64,000 nucleotides of DNA, from the NCBI GenBank assembly GCA_963828415.1, contig CAWHEI010000009.1:62001-126000 (forward strand), written 5' to 3'. A model generated the notes under the pieces. The model made no database searches, was not told the DNA's origin, and worked only from the letters and a program-made list of their open reading frames with translations. The DNA is from Sva-07 sp963828415 (GTDB lineage: Bacteria; Actinomycetota; Acidimicrobiia; Acidimicrobiales; Ilumatobacteraceae). Shown one piece after another: positions 23,951 to 31,996 of this stretch (position 1 is its first letter; every line of letters begins with the position of its first letter). Both the position numbers and the translations under genes were made by a program.

Positions 23951-24408
23951 GTTCCGATGGTAACGATCGGGTGCTTCACCGGCCAGCCGACGTCCGTCGG
24001 ACCGTGCTCGCGCAAGTGCAGCAGACGGCGGTGAGCGTCGGCGAGGTCGGGCACGTCTCCCGCAGGGAGCCACCAGCACACCGATGTCGCCACGTCGCTG
24101 CGCTCGAACCACTCCCGGCGGCGCCGCAGGTAGCTGGCGTGGCCGCTGCGATACATGAAGTGCTCGAGCGAGGCGAGGTTCTCCCACACCGACATGTTCA
24201 CGATCATCAGCGGGTCGTCCTCGCCGGGCAGGCGCACGAAACTCGACGACTGGCCGTCGTCGTCGACGAGGCGCCAGACGAACCCTGGCGTCGCTTCAGC
24301 CAGCGCGTTGATCGGGCCGAGCGCCACGTTGAACTCGGCGGTCTCCTCCGAATCGAGCGCGTGATGGAGCCGACCGATGTTGAGCTCCGCGACATGGAAA
24401 TCGGCCAT
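23947..24408 (-). CDS. DUF3291-domain protein
   Basis: A 153-residue protein of the antibiotic-biosynthesis-monooxygenase-like fold. Its start FHVAELNIGRLHHALDS and the middle NMSVWENLASLEHFMYRSGH followed by RRRREWFER and TSVCWWLPAGDVP are the DUF3291 hallmarks. Function is unknown. ATG 24408 (MADFHVAELN) fits the family start better than the frame opening at 24441. Its stop overlaps the dioxygenase start by four bases, so they are translated together. Confidence 0.85.
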   Translation of the reverse strand: MADFHVAELNIGRLHHALDSEETAEFNVALGPINALAEATPGFVWRLVDDDGQSSSFVRLPGEDDPLMIVNMSVWENLASLEHFMYRSGHASYLRRRREWFERSDVATSVCWWLPAGDVPDLADAHRRLLHLREHGPTDVGWPVKHPIVTIGT

Positions 24409-24462
24409 GCCCGCAAACCTAGGTGTGTCGAGCGATGACACCAGGGATCGGATCCCGGGTGC

Positions 24463-24687
24463 TCAGCTGGCTCGTTCCATCGGCAGCCGAGCGCCTGTCG
24501 CGAGCGCTGCGTCGCCGCCGGTCGCCGACCGCATCGCTCGCTCGGCGGCCGCATCGACGTCACCGCCGGCCGCGCCGCTCGGCGCGGCTCGTTGGATGCG
24601 TCGTGCGAGCGTCTGTGTGCTCTGCGCTTCGGTTGGAGCCCGGTCGGGCGGCGGCGCACTGGGCACGTCGATCCTGGTCGTCGGCAT
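24463..24687 (-). CDS. Possible small hypothetical protein
   Basis: A 74-residue ORF starting MPTTRIDVPSAPPPDRAPTE, Ala- and Arg-rich, ending LPMERAS. It has no domain. An upstream extension runs through the tandem repeats and is unlikely to be coding. Could equally be spurious. Confidence 0.25.
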   Translation of the reverse strand: MPTTRIDVPSAPPPDRAPTEAQSTQTLARRIQRAAPSGAAGGDVDAAAERAMRSATGGDAALATGARLPMERAS

Positions 24688-24701
24688 GCCCGGCGTCGGT
24701 C

Positions 24702-24915
24702 GAAGCGACCGGATGCGGCGGTCTCGCTCATCACATCCGTCGGGAGTCTTCCTCTGGTGAGCGGAGCGACCGGATGCGGCGGTCTCGCTCATCACATCCG
24801 TCGGGAGTCGTCCTCCGGTGAGCGGAGCGACCGGATGCGGCGGTCTCGCTCATCACATCCGTCGGGGGTCGTCGTCCGGTGAGCGGAGCGACCGGATGCG
24901 GCGGTCTCGCTCATC
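24702..24915. repeat. 61-bp tandem repeat, about 3.5 copies
   Basis: A unit containing GCGACCGGATGCGGCGGTCT and TCACATCCGTCGGGAGTC recurs with exact 61-bp spacing (CCGGATGCGG at 24709, 24770, 24831 and 24892). Copies differ at a handful of bases. Within each unit GGATGCGG and its near complement CACATCC can form a stem. There are no unique spacers, so it is not a CRISPR array. Confidence 0.9.
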
Positions 24916-25004
24916 GTCAACCGCCACTTCCCAGCACAGCACCTGGCACGAGATGTACGTGGCACGCCGTGGACGGGGGCGGGTCGTTCTCTACAGTGGC
25001 GGCG

Positions 25005-27299
25005 ATGCAGTCGGACCGTTCCTTCCCCGCCACGCGCCTCGACCGGCGGCGCTTCCTGATCGCCGGTGCCGGCGCCACCGCCGCCGTGCTCGCCGGGTGC
25101 TCCAGCGACGACTCGGGGGAATCGAGCGCGACCGACGGGCCCGACGCCACCACGCCGAGCGACACCTCGACGCCGTCCAGCGTCGTCACCGACTCGCCGA
25201 CCTCGACCGTCCCGCTCAGCGCAGCCGCCGCAGCGATCGTCGCGCCCGGATCACCCGGCCTGATGGAGGAAACCGTCTGGCAGACCCGAGTCGACGACTA
25301 CCTCGCGTTCGCCACCACGGCCGAACACTCCGCGAACCCGACCGGCATCTGCGCCTACCTCGGCCAGGCCCATCGCGATCCCGAGTTCGTCTGGCCGATC
25401 GAGAACGTCACCGTCGAGTCGCTGCAACCGGTGTTCGATCAGATCGACAACTGGGAGGACACCCGCGACTTCCGGTTCATGGCACTGCACTGGATGCTCG
25501 CGCTCGGCCAGGGCGACACGCCGATGACGCAGCTGTCGCCCGAGGTGATCGCGGCGATCGACGAGCGGATGCTCGCCAACCGGTACGCATGGGACGATCC
25601 GCTGCCCGACGACCGCCTCGACAACCTGTGGTTCTGGTCGGAGAACCACATCGTGATCACGCGGGCGATCGAGTACCTCGCGGGCCAGCGCTATCCCGAC
25701 GAGACGTTCGCCGTCACCGGACTCACCGGTGCCGAACACCTCGAGCGAGCCAAGCCGTTCATCCTCGAATGGATCGACGAGCGAGCCAAGCTGGGTTTCT
25801 TCGAGTGGCACTCGAACGTCTACATGCTCAAGAACATCACGCCGCTGCACATGCTCGCCGAGCTCGCCGATGACCCCGAGATCGTCCTTGCTGCGGCGAT
25901 GGCGCTCGACATGTGCCTCGTCGACATGGCCGCCCACAACCAGGCGGGCACGTACACGGCGCCGCGGGGTCGCACGTACAAGAAGGACAAGATGTCGTCG
26001 CTCGACGAGGACACCTTCAACGTCGCGAAGTTCGTGTTCGACGACACGACGGCGCCGTATCAGTCCACGAGCGACACCGGCGTCACGTACTTCTGCTCGG
26101 GCACGCGCTATCGGCCGCCGCAGCTGGTGATCGACATCGCCACCGACCCTCAGCCGAGCGTCGTGCGTGAGCGCCACGGCGTGTACTTCGACGGATCCTC
26201 GCCGCTGGAAGACAACCCGGTCGCGCCGTACGACAAGGACTTCTCCGACCGCGCCAACCTGCCGTTCTGGTGGAGTCTCGGTGCGCTCGGGATGTGGCCG
26301 CTCGCCGAGGTCAGCGTCGCCGCGGGCAACGAGTTCCGGCTGTGGGAGACCTCGGAGTTCGCCGATGTCAATCTGCTCGCAGCGATCAACGACTACGACC
26401 CGGCCAAGATCAGGGTGTGGGAGCAGGAGCGGGCGGCGGTGATCAATTTCGGGTTCCTGTCCGAGGCCAACACGTACGCCTATCGCGAGCCCAAGGTGTC
26501 GCTCGCGTCGGTGCTCGATCACCGCTTCGGTGAGATGCGCGACCAGGGCCAGGCCTGGCAGGCGGCGATCGACGAGAATGCCATGGTGTTCACGACGCAT
26601 CCGGTGACCGACGTCGCCGAGTCGACCGTGTGGGACGACGACAGCAAGCCGGGGTACTGGACCGGGGAGGCGGCGATGCCCCGCTCGGCGCAGCATCGGG
26701 GGACGGCGATCCACATCTACCAGCCGAAGTGGGACGAATCGACCGATCCGCTCGTGTGGAGCGTGTTCGAGTACAGGCCGTTCACGCACGCCTACGTGCC
26801 GCAGGACTACTTCGACGACGTGCGACAGACCGGCAACTGGACGATCGCGGCGAAGAACGGCGGCTACATCGCACTGTGGTCGTGGCGGCCGACGACGTGG
26901 CGAGAGTACGACCCGTCGGTGAACGCAACTCGGGGAATGGTGAAGCCCTTCGACCTGGTTGCCGAGGGTGGGCCGGACAACGTGTGGATCGTCGAGGTCG
27001 GCAGCGACGACGGCGGTTCGTTCGACGATTTCGTGACCGCGGTGACGGCGATCGAGCCGTCGGTGGTGCGCGACGACGCCGGGTTCACCGTGTCGTGGAC
27101 GTCGCCGTCGTCGGGAATCGTCGACTACTCGAGCACCGGCGTGTTCCTGGTGGAAGGCGTGGAGTACGCGCAGAGCGACCATCCCCGCCACGAGTCGCCG
27201 TGGGGCGGCGTCGATCACCTGTCGACCCAGTACAACCTGACCGCCGGCGCCTCGACGTGGGCCTGCGACTTCGACACCATGACCCGGGAGCTCGCATGA
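25005..27299 (+). CDS. Large Tat-exported lipoprotein, unknown function
   Basis: A 764-residue protein. It begins with TRLDRRRFLIAGAGATAAVL ending LAGCSSDD, a combined twin-arginine and lipobox signal with Cys at about residue 33. An 40-residue Ser/Thr/Asp linker follows. The body has aromatic, helical segments such as LDNLWFWSENHIVITRAIEY, FILEWIDERAKLGFFEWHSN and PFWWSLGALGMWPLAEV, then a beta-rich C-terminal region (WIVEVGSDDGGSFDDFV). Alpha/alpha-barrel polysaccharide lyases look similar, so a glycan-degrading role is possible, but no catalytic motif is recognised. The stop TGA abuts a family A repeat pair. Confidence 0.8.
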   Translation: MQSDRSFPATRLDRRRFLIAGAGATAAVLAGCSSDDSGESSATDGPDATTPSDTSTPSSVVTDSPTSTVPLSAAAAAIVAPGSPGLMEETVWQTRVDDYLAFATTAEHSANPTGICAYLGQAHRDPEFVWPIENVTVESLQPVFDQIDNWEDTRDFRFMALHWMLALGQGDTPMTQLSPEVIAAIDERMLANRYAWDDPLPDDRLDNLWFWSENHIVITRAIEYLAGQRYPDETFAVTGLTGAEHLERAKPFILEWIDERAKLGFFEWHSNVYMLKNITPLHMLAELADDPEIVLAAAMALDMCLVDMAAHNQAGTYTAPRGRTYKKDKMSSLDEDTFNVAKFVFDDTTAPYQSTSDTGVTYFCSGTRYRPPQLVIDIATDPQPSVVRERHGVYFDGSSPLEDNPVAPYDKDFSDRANLPFWWSLGALGMWPLAEVSVAAGNEFRLWETSEFADVNLLAAINDYDPAKIRVWEQERAAVINFGFLSEANTYAYREPKVSLASVLDHRFGEMRDQGQAWQAAIDENAMVFTTHPVTDVAESTVWDDDSKPGYWTGEAAMPRSAQHRGTAIHIYQPKWDESTDPLVWSVFEYRPFTHAYVPQDYFDDVRQTGNWTIAAKNGGYIALWSWRPTTWREYDPSVNATRGMVKPFDLVAEGGPDNVWIVEVGSDDGGSFDDFVTAVTAIEPSVVRDDAGFTVSWTSPSSGIVDYSSTGVFLVEGVEYAQSDHPRHESPWGGVDHLSTQYNLTAGASTWACDFDTMTRELA

Positions 27300-27370
27300 A
27301 TTACAACAGGGGTCAGACCCGCGATGTAATCGCGGCCGATTACATCGCGGGTCTGACCCCTGTTGTAATC
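27299..27370. repeat. Family A palindromic element, inverted pair
   Basis: Units 27299-27331 and 27338-27370 are exact inverted copies separated by GCGGCC. The first begins at the last base of the preceding TGA, the second ends 11 bases before the next ATG. The whole can form one very long hairpin or two small ones with the GGGTCAGACCC core. Confidence 0.92.
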
Positions 27371-27381
27371 GGAGGGACGCG

Positions 27382-28455
27382 ATGACGGCACGGCTGGCGC
27401 TGGTCGGGGCGGATCACAACCACCTGTACGAGATCATCGACCGCTTGGTGAAGGCCGGCGCGGTTGCGGCCGCACACACAGCCGAGGGCCAGTTCGTCGA
27501 GCACTACTCGGGGTGGCAGGCCGACTCGCAGGAGATGACGTTCGACGAGATCCTCGCCGACGACTCGATCGACCTCGTCGTCACCGCAGCGATCCCGAAC
27601 CGGCGGGCCTCGATTGCGATCGCGGCGATCGCCGCCGGCAAGCACGTGATCAGCGACAAGCCGGGCCTCACCACGATGGAGCAACTCGACGCGATACGCG
27701 CTGCGGTTGCGGATCGACCGGGCCGGCCGTGGACCGTGCTGTTCACCGAGCGGTTCGAGAACCGGGCGATCAACGAAGCCGTCCGCCTCGCGCAGTCCGG
27801 CGCCGTCGGGCCGATCGTGCACGTCGTCGGTGCGGGCCCGCACACGATGTGGGCGAGCCGCCGTCCCGACTGGTTCTGGGACCCCGAGGCGACGGGCGGC
27901 ATCCTCGTCGACATCGGCTCGCACCAGGTCGACCAGTTCATGTCGATCACCGGTGCGACCGCCGCCGACGTCTCGATCGTGTCGTCGATGGTCGGCAACG
28001 TCGCCAGCGCCGACCACCCCTCGATGCAGGACATCGGCTCGATGACCCTCGCTTGTTCCCCCAGCCCAGGTCTCCGGGAACCAGGGAGGTTCCCGGAGAC
28101 CTGGGCTCGGGGGACCGTGGTGAGCGATCACCGGTTGGACTACCTGACCGCGAAGGGGTTGGGCACGTGGGGCGACTGCCGGCTCACGATCGTCGGCACC
28201 GAGGGAACGATCGAAGCCCGAGCGAACATCGACGTCGCCGGAGCCGAGGGCGCCGAGCACCTGATCGTCGTCGACGCCGACGGCACCCGCCGCGTCGACA
28301 TCTCCGGTGTGGTCGTCGACTGGGCCGAGCAAGCCCTCGCCGATCTCGCCGACGACGGCGAACGCCTGATGACCCAGCAGCACGCGATCGACGTCACCGA
28401 CGTCTGCCTGCGCGCCCAGGCCGCCGCCCGGCCCTGGGGCGCACCCACGGAGTGA
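27382..28455 (+). CDS. Gfo/Idh/MocA-family oxidoreductase with palindromic-element insertion
   Basis: NAD(P)-dependent sugar or inositol dehydrogenase-like protein of 357 residues. The N-terminal Rossmann part has LALVGADHNHLYEII, and KHVISDKPGLTT replaces the usual EKP motif. GGILVDIGSHQVDQFMSITG supplies the catalytic DxxxHQxD-type block. In the C-terminal domain, between IGSMTLA and the strand VVSDHRLDYL, residues ~225-245 (SPSPGLREPGRFPETWARGT) are the translation of a family C palindrome at 28054-28116, in frame. Relatives have a direct strand there. It starts 11 bases after a family A pair. Function after insertion is unknown. Confidence 0.85.
   Translation: MTARLALVGADHNHLYEIIDRLVKAGAVAAAHTAEGQFVEHYSGWQADSQEMTFDEILADDSIDLVVTAAIPNRRASIAIAAIAAGKHVISDKPGLTTMEQLDAIRAAVADRPGRPWTVLFTERFENRAINEAVRLAQSGAVGPIVHVVGAGPHTMWASRRPDWFWDPEATGGILVDIGSHQVDQFMSITGATAADVSIVSSMVGNVASADHPSMQDIGSMTLACSPSPGLREPGRFPETWARGTVVSDHRLDYLTAKGLGTWGDCRLTIVGTEGTIEARANIDVAGAEGAEHLIVVDADGTRRVDISGVVVDWAEQALADLADDGERLMTQQHAIDVTDVCLRAQAAARPWGAPTE
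28054..28116. repeat. Family C palindromic element inside a coding gene
   Basis: Arms of about 28 bases (containing CCAGGTCTCCGGGAACC and its complement GGTTCCCGGAGACCTGG) are separated by a five-base loop. The element is near-identical to 46394-46454. It adds a multiple of three bases to the Gfo/Idh gene and has no stop in that frame. Confidence 0.9.
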
Positions 28456-28483
28456 CCGCCGATCCGACGGTGCTCGTGTACCT

Positions 28484-28531
28484 AATCTCGGTGGCGTGAG
28501 TGCCGGATGACGGGACGGACGACACCGAGAT
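28484..28531. repeat. Family E palindromic element
   Basis: AATCTCGGTGGCGTGAGT at the left and ACACCGAGAT at the right form the stem; the centre is GCCGGATGACGGGACG. It closely matches 32826-32873. It lies between the Gfo/Idh stop and the next start at 28561. Confidence 0.85.
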
Positions 28532-28560
28532 CGTGCGCAAGCCCGACGTACGTTGTCGCG

Positions 28561-29613
28561 ATGGGGATCAGGGTCGTGCAGTGGGGGAGCGGGAACGTCG
28601 GACGGTCGGCGATTGCAACGGTGGCCTCGAGGCCCGACATGGACCTCGTGGGGCTGTACGTCACCAACCCCGACAAGGTCGGACGCGACATCGGAGCGCT
28701 CGCGGGCATCCACCCGCTCGGCGTGACTGCCACCGACGACATCGACGAGATCCTCGCGCTCGACGCCGACGTCGTGCTCCACATGCCGCTGCCGTCGCTC
28801 GTCTACGGCGACAACCTGGGGGCCGACCTCGACAACTTCTGCCGGCTCCTCGCCAGCGGCAAACACGTGATCACCACGGTCGGCTACATGTATCCGAAGG
28901 TCTACGGCGACGACGTGATGGGCCGCCTCACGCAGGCCTGCGAGGCCGGCGGTGTCACCTTTCACGGCACCGGCGCGAACCCCGGCTGGTTCGGCGACCT
29001 CCTCCCGCTGCTGATGTCGGGACTGTCGTTGCGCATCGACCAGATCGGCGTGCAGGAGATCAGCAACTTCCAGTACTACCCGTCGCCCGAGATCATGTTC
29101 GAGATGATGAACTTCGGGCGCACCCCCGAGGAGTTCGAGGAGCGCTCGGGTCGCCATCGCACGTGGCTCGACGGGCTCTTCACCGAGGCCGTCCAGATGG
29201 TCGCCGACGGCATCGATGCCGATGTCGACGAGGTCACCTCCGACATGGAGACCTGGATCGCCACCGACGATCTGCCCACCGCTGCCGGGACGATTGCGGC
29301 GGGCACCGTGGCGGGCCAGCACTGGCAGTGGAGCGCCAAGGCGGCCGGCCGGGTACTCGTGCACCAGGAGACCGTGTGGCGCATGCACCGCGACGCCGCG
29401 CCTGACTGGCCCGTCGGCGACTGGTCGATCCGGATCACCGGCGAACCCGAGATGCACGTGACGCTGCCGCACTCGTGGAACCGCGACGTGCTCGGCTCGA
29501 CGGCGGCGCACGCAATCAATGCGATCCCGTACGTCGTCGCCGCTGGCGTTGGCGTGAAGACGTTCCTCGACCTGCCGATGATCGCCGGCCGCGGCGCCGC
29601 CTTCCGACGCTGA
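28561..29613 (+). CDS. NAD(P)H-dependent dihydrodipicolinate-reductase-like oxidoreductase
   Basis: A 350-residue protein of the DapB-like/diaminopentanoate-dehydrogenase-like group. The start GIRVVQWGSGNVGRSAIATV is the Rossmann NAD(P) motif. MPLPSLVYGDNLGADLDNFC, SGKHVITTVGYMYPK and FHGTGANPGWFGDLLPLLMS are the conserved active-site blocks, and the C-terminal half ends HAINAIPYVVAAGVGVKTFL. Members act on diverse amino or keto acids; the substrate here is unknown. ATG 28561 is chosen because it places the Rossmann motif at residue 2. A P450 gene follows 60 bases later. Confidence 0.85.
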   Translation: MGIRVVQWGSGNVGRSAIATVASRPDMDLVGLYVTNPDKVGRDIGALAGIHPLGVTATDDIDEILALDADVVLHMPLPSLVYGDNLGADLDNFCRLLASGKHVITTVGYMYPKVYGDDVMGRLTQACEAGGVTFHGTGANPGWFGDLLPLLMSGLSLRIDQIGVQEISNFQYYPSPEIMFEMMNFGRTPEEFEERSGRHRTWLDGLFTEAVQMVADGIDADVDEVTSDMETWIATDDLPTAAGTIAAGTVAGQHWQWSAKAAGRVLVHQETVWRMHRDAAPDWPVGDWSIRITGEPEMHVTLPHSWNRDVLGSTAAHAINAIPYVVAAGVGVKTFLDLPMIAGRGAAFRR

Positions 29614-29673
29614 CTTCCGACGCCGGGGCCGCTTTGGGGCCTCCCTACACTCGGCGCAGGAACGGGGGTGACC

Positions 29674-30975
29674 ATGCCGGATGAACACGAGCTGACGGTC
29701 GACGAGCCGATCGCGCTCGGCGACGTCAACTTCTTCGATCCGGCGATCAACGACTGCCCCTACGGCGCCTACCTCACGCTGCGCGACGAGGCGCCGGTGT
29801 GGTTCGACGAGCGCCTCCAGGGCTACGTGATCACACGGCACGATGACGTTCGCGCTGTCCTCGCCGACAGCGAGCGGTTCGTGAACTCCCGCTCGGTGAA
29901 CAAGCGCGGCCGCAGCATCTCGCCGAAGATCCTGGCGCTGTACGAGGAGAAGGGCTGGGTGCCCGCTCCGACGCTCGCCGGACGCGACGACCCCAACCAC
30001 CGCGAGATGCGTGCGTTGTTCAACCACGCGTTCCGACCCAAGCGCATCGCCGAGCTCGAACCGAGGATCGGTGCGCTCGCCGACGAGCTGATCGACGCGT
30101 TCATCGACGATGGCGAGTGCGACTGGGTGCGCCAGTTCGCGGTGCCGCTGCCGCTGGAGATCATCGGCGTGCAGATGGGTGCCAACCCCGATGACATCTG
30201 GCGCATCAAGGCGTGGACCGACGCCTGGGTGCAGCGCCTCGGGCTGATGCAGACCTCCGAACAGGTGGTGTGGTCGACCGAGATGGAGATCGAGGCGCAG
30301 CACTACTTCCAACCGATCTTCGAGCGGCTCCGCTTCGAACCGGACGACACGCTGCTGTCCGACCTCGTCAACACGCCGATTCCCGAGTGGGGTCGCTGCC
30401 TCACCGACGAGGAACTGCACGCGGAGATGATGGCCGACACGTTCGTCGGCGGCTCCGAGACGACGACGAACGCGCTGTCGGGAGGGGTCCGGCTCCTGAT
30501 CGAGCACCCCGACCAGTGGGACCGGTTGAAGGGCGATCCCGAGCGGTACCTCCCGGCGCTCGTCGAGGAAGTGCTCCGACTCGAAGCGCCCGTGCAACGC
30601 TTGACTCGCACCGCAGCGGTCGACGTCGAGTTTCACGGGGTGACGATTCCGGCCGGCTCCAGCGTGCTGATCGGGTACGCCGCGGCCAACCGTGACGACC
30701 GAGTCTTCGCCGAGCCGGCCCGGTTCGACCTCGACCGCGACGACGCGAAGAAGCACCTCACGTTTGGCTTCGGCACACACTTCTGCATGGGTGCCCCGCT
30801 CGCCCGGCGAGAGCTGTTCTTCGGGTTCGAGGCGCTCGTGCGGCGCTTCGACGAGATGTGGTTCCTGCCCGACACCGACCTGACGATCGCCCCCAACTAC
30901 TTCCTGCGGGCGTTGAAGGAGCTGAAGATCGGCTTCCGGCCGGCGGCCACGCTCTCGGCCCTCGCCCCGCGCTGA
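29674..30975 (+). CDS. Cytochrome P450
   Basis: Soluble bacterial P450 monooxygenase of 433 residues. The I-helix oxygen-binding block is FVGGSETTTNALS at about residue 257, ExxR is in VEEVLRLEAP, and the heme loop is FGFGTHFCMGAPLAR with the ligand Cys at about residue 371. DDPNHREMRALFNHAFRPKR is the C-helix region. A good ribosome site (GGGGG) precedes ATG 29674; GTG 29668 is an alternative. No ferredoxin gene is adjacent, so electrons must come from elsewhere. Substrate is unknown; neighbours suggest catabolism of a hydrophobic compound. Confidence 0.95.
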   Translation: MPDEHELTVDEPIALGDVNFFDPAINDCPYGAYLTLRDEAPVWFDERLQGYVITRHDDVRAVLADSERFVNSRSVNKRGRSISPKILALYEEKGWVPAPTLAGRDDPNHREMRALFNHAFRPKRIAELEPRIGALADELIDAFIDDGECDWVRQFAVPLPLEIIGVQMGANPDDIWRIKAWTDAWVQRLGLMQTSEQVVWSTEMEIEAQHYFQPIFERLRFEPDDTLLSDLVNTPIPEWGRCLTDEELHAEMMADTFVGGSETTTNALSGGVRLLIEHPDQWDRLKGDPERYLPALVEEVLRLEAPVQRLTRTAAVDVEFHGVTIPAGSSVLIGYAAANRDDRVFAEPARFDLDRDDAKKHLTFGFGTHFCMGAPLARRELFFGFEALVRRFDEMWFLPDTDLTIAPNYFLRALKELKIGFRPAATLSALAPR

Positions 30976-31003
30976 CCCGCCCTCGTTCTACTTGCACGGC
31001 ACC

Positions 31004-31056
31004 CTGAAATTCGGAGCCGTCATTGCGGTGGGCGCGATGCTCGCTCCGAATTTCGG
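31004..31056. repeat. Long hairpin between convergent genes
   Basis: CTGAAATTCGGAGC at 31004-31017 pairs with GCTCCGAATTTCGG at 31043-31056, with an inner near-pair CATTGCG/CGCGATG. It lies between the P450 stop and the convergent SDR stop and may terminate both. No second copy was noticed in the window. Confidence 0.65.
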
Positions 31057-31091
31057 TTGGGTTGGCGTGATCGCGTCGGCGTTGGGCCGGG

Positions 31092-31862
31092 TCAGTGGGA
31101 GTTGGGGAGTGGGAGCACGCAGTCGTGGCCGGCGTAGAGGCCGATGTTGTCGCCGGTGCGGCCGTCGGGTCCCTCGGCGAGGAGGTCGATCAAGACCTGC
31201 GCGACCTGCGCTGGCTGCATCCACGTGGCCACGAACTCGGGATCCGGCCTCGGTCCGAGCATTCCGCGCAGCATCTCGGTGTCGGTGGCCCCCATGCAGA
31301 TGTTGTTGACCCGGATGTGGTGCTTGGCGAGCGTGACCGCCCAGTCGAACGTGAGCCCGTTGAGCGCCCACTTCGACGCGTTGTAGAGGTCCATGCCGGC
31401 GTGGCCGTGATGGCGACGGCTGCCGGGACTCGGCTGGACGTGATCGGTCGAGATGTTGACGATGTCGCCTCCGCCGCCTTCGATCATGACGGGTGCCACG
31501 GCTCGCCCGAACAGGAACGCCCCCTTCGTGTTCGACCCGAACAACCGGTCGAAGTCGCCCGTGGCGCGTTCCCAGTCGTTGCGCGGGCCCGACAGCATGA
31601 ACTCGCCGGCGTTGTTGACGAGGATGTCGATCGTGCCGTGTTCGTCGGTGGTCGCATCGACCACGGCGCGCACATGATCGGGGTCGGCAACGTCACCGAC
31701 GTGTCCGGTCGCCCCGATCGTGCGAGCGATGTCGACGACCTCCACGTCGCGGTCGGTGACCACGACCGAGCATCCCTGCGCGATCAGTGCTTCGGCGAAT
31801 GCCCGCCCGAGCCCTCGGGCCGCGCCCGTGACGATCGCAACTCGTCCTGACAGCAGTTCCAT
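31092..31862 (-). CDS. Short-chain dehydrogenase/reductase
   Basis: Classical SDR of 256 residues. TGAARGLGRAFAEAL is the cofactor motif, an acidic residue after VVVTDRD suggests NAD(H), NNAG is at about residue 83, and the catalytic set is ISTDHV with YNASKWALNG (YxxxK). Beyond the active site it has GPRPDPEFVATWMQPAQVAQV, the variable substrate loop. ATG 31862 is chosen, since the frame above it enters a family B repeat. It is divergent from the phytanoyl-CoA-type dioxygenase gene. Substrate unknown. Confidence 0.92.
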   Translation of the reverse strand: MELLSGRVAIVTGAARGLGRAFAEALIAQGCSVVVTDRDVEVVDIARTIGATGHVGDVADPDHVRAVVDATTDEHGTIDILVNNAGEFMLSGPRNDWERATGDFDRLFGSNTKGAFLFGRAVAPVMIEGGGGDIVNISTDHVQPSPGSRRHHGHAGMDLYNASKWALNGLTFDWAVTLAKHHIRVNNICMGATDTEMLRGMLGPRPDPEFVATWMQPAQVAQVLIDLLAEGPDGRTGDNIGLYAGHDCVLPLPNSH

Positions 31863-31915
31863 CGAGCCCCCTCCGAATCCAGATCTTGCCAGGCCTCCGA
31901 CAACCCCGCCATCCC

Positions 31916-31967
31916 CGTTTGCGCTCAGATTCGGGTGACCCGGTCCACCCGAAGCAGAACGCAAACG
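31916..31967. repeat. Family B palindromic element
   Basis: CGTTTGCG at the left, CGCAAACG-type end at the right, with TCGGGTGACCCGG in the centre and CCACCCGAA after it. About 52 bp. It lies in the divergent intergenic region between the SDR and dioxygenase genes. Confidence 0.9.
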
Positions 31968-31996
31968 TGGTGGGGCGGGGGGCGTACGGTCGGGGG

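Larger units (their letters stand above)
24409..25004. other. Stretch without a convincing gene, containing tandem repeats
   Basis: About 600 bases between the DUF3291 start and the Tat-lipoprotein start. They hold a weak minus-strand ORF (24463-24687), a 61-bp tandem repeat (24702-24915), and about 90 bases that should contain the promoter of the gene at 25005. No RNA gene is seen. Confidence 0.6.

Noticed and set aside
24702..24915. CRISPR-like repeat array
   Set aside because: Units follow each other without unique spacers, period is constant at 61 bp, and no cas genes are nearby; the PD-(D/E)XK gene at 20998 is not enough.
27340..30780. Very long minus-strand open frame (1146 codons)
   Set aside because: It runs antisense through three clear plus-strand enzymes and its residues are low-complexity Arg/Asp/Val text typical of the complementary frame in high-GC DNA.
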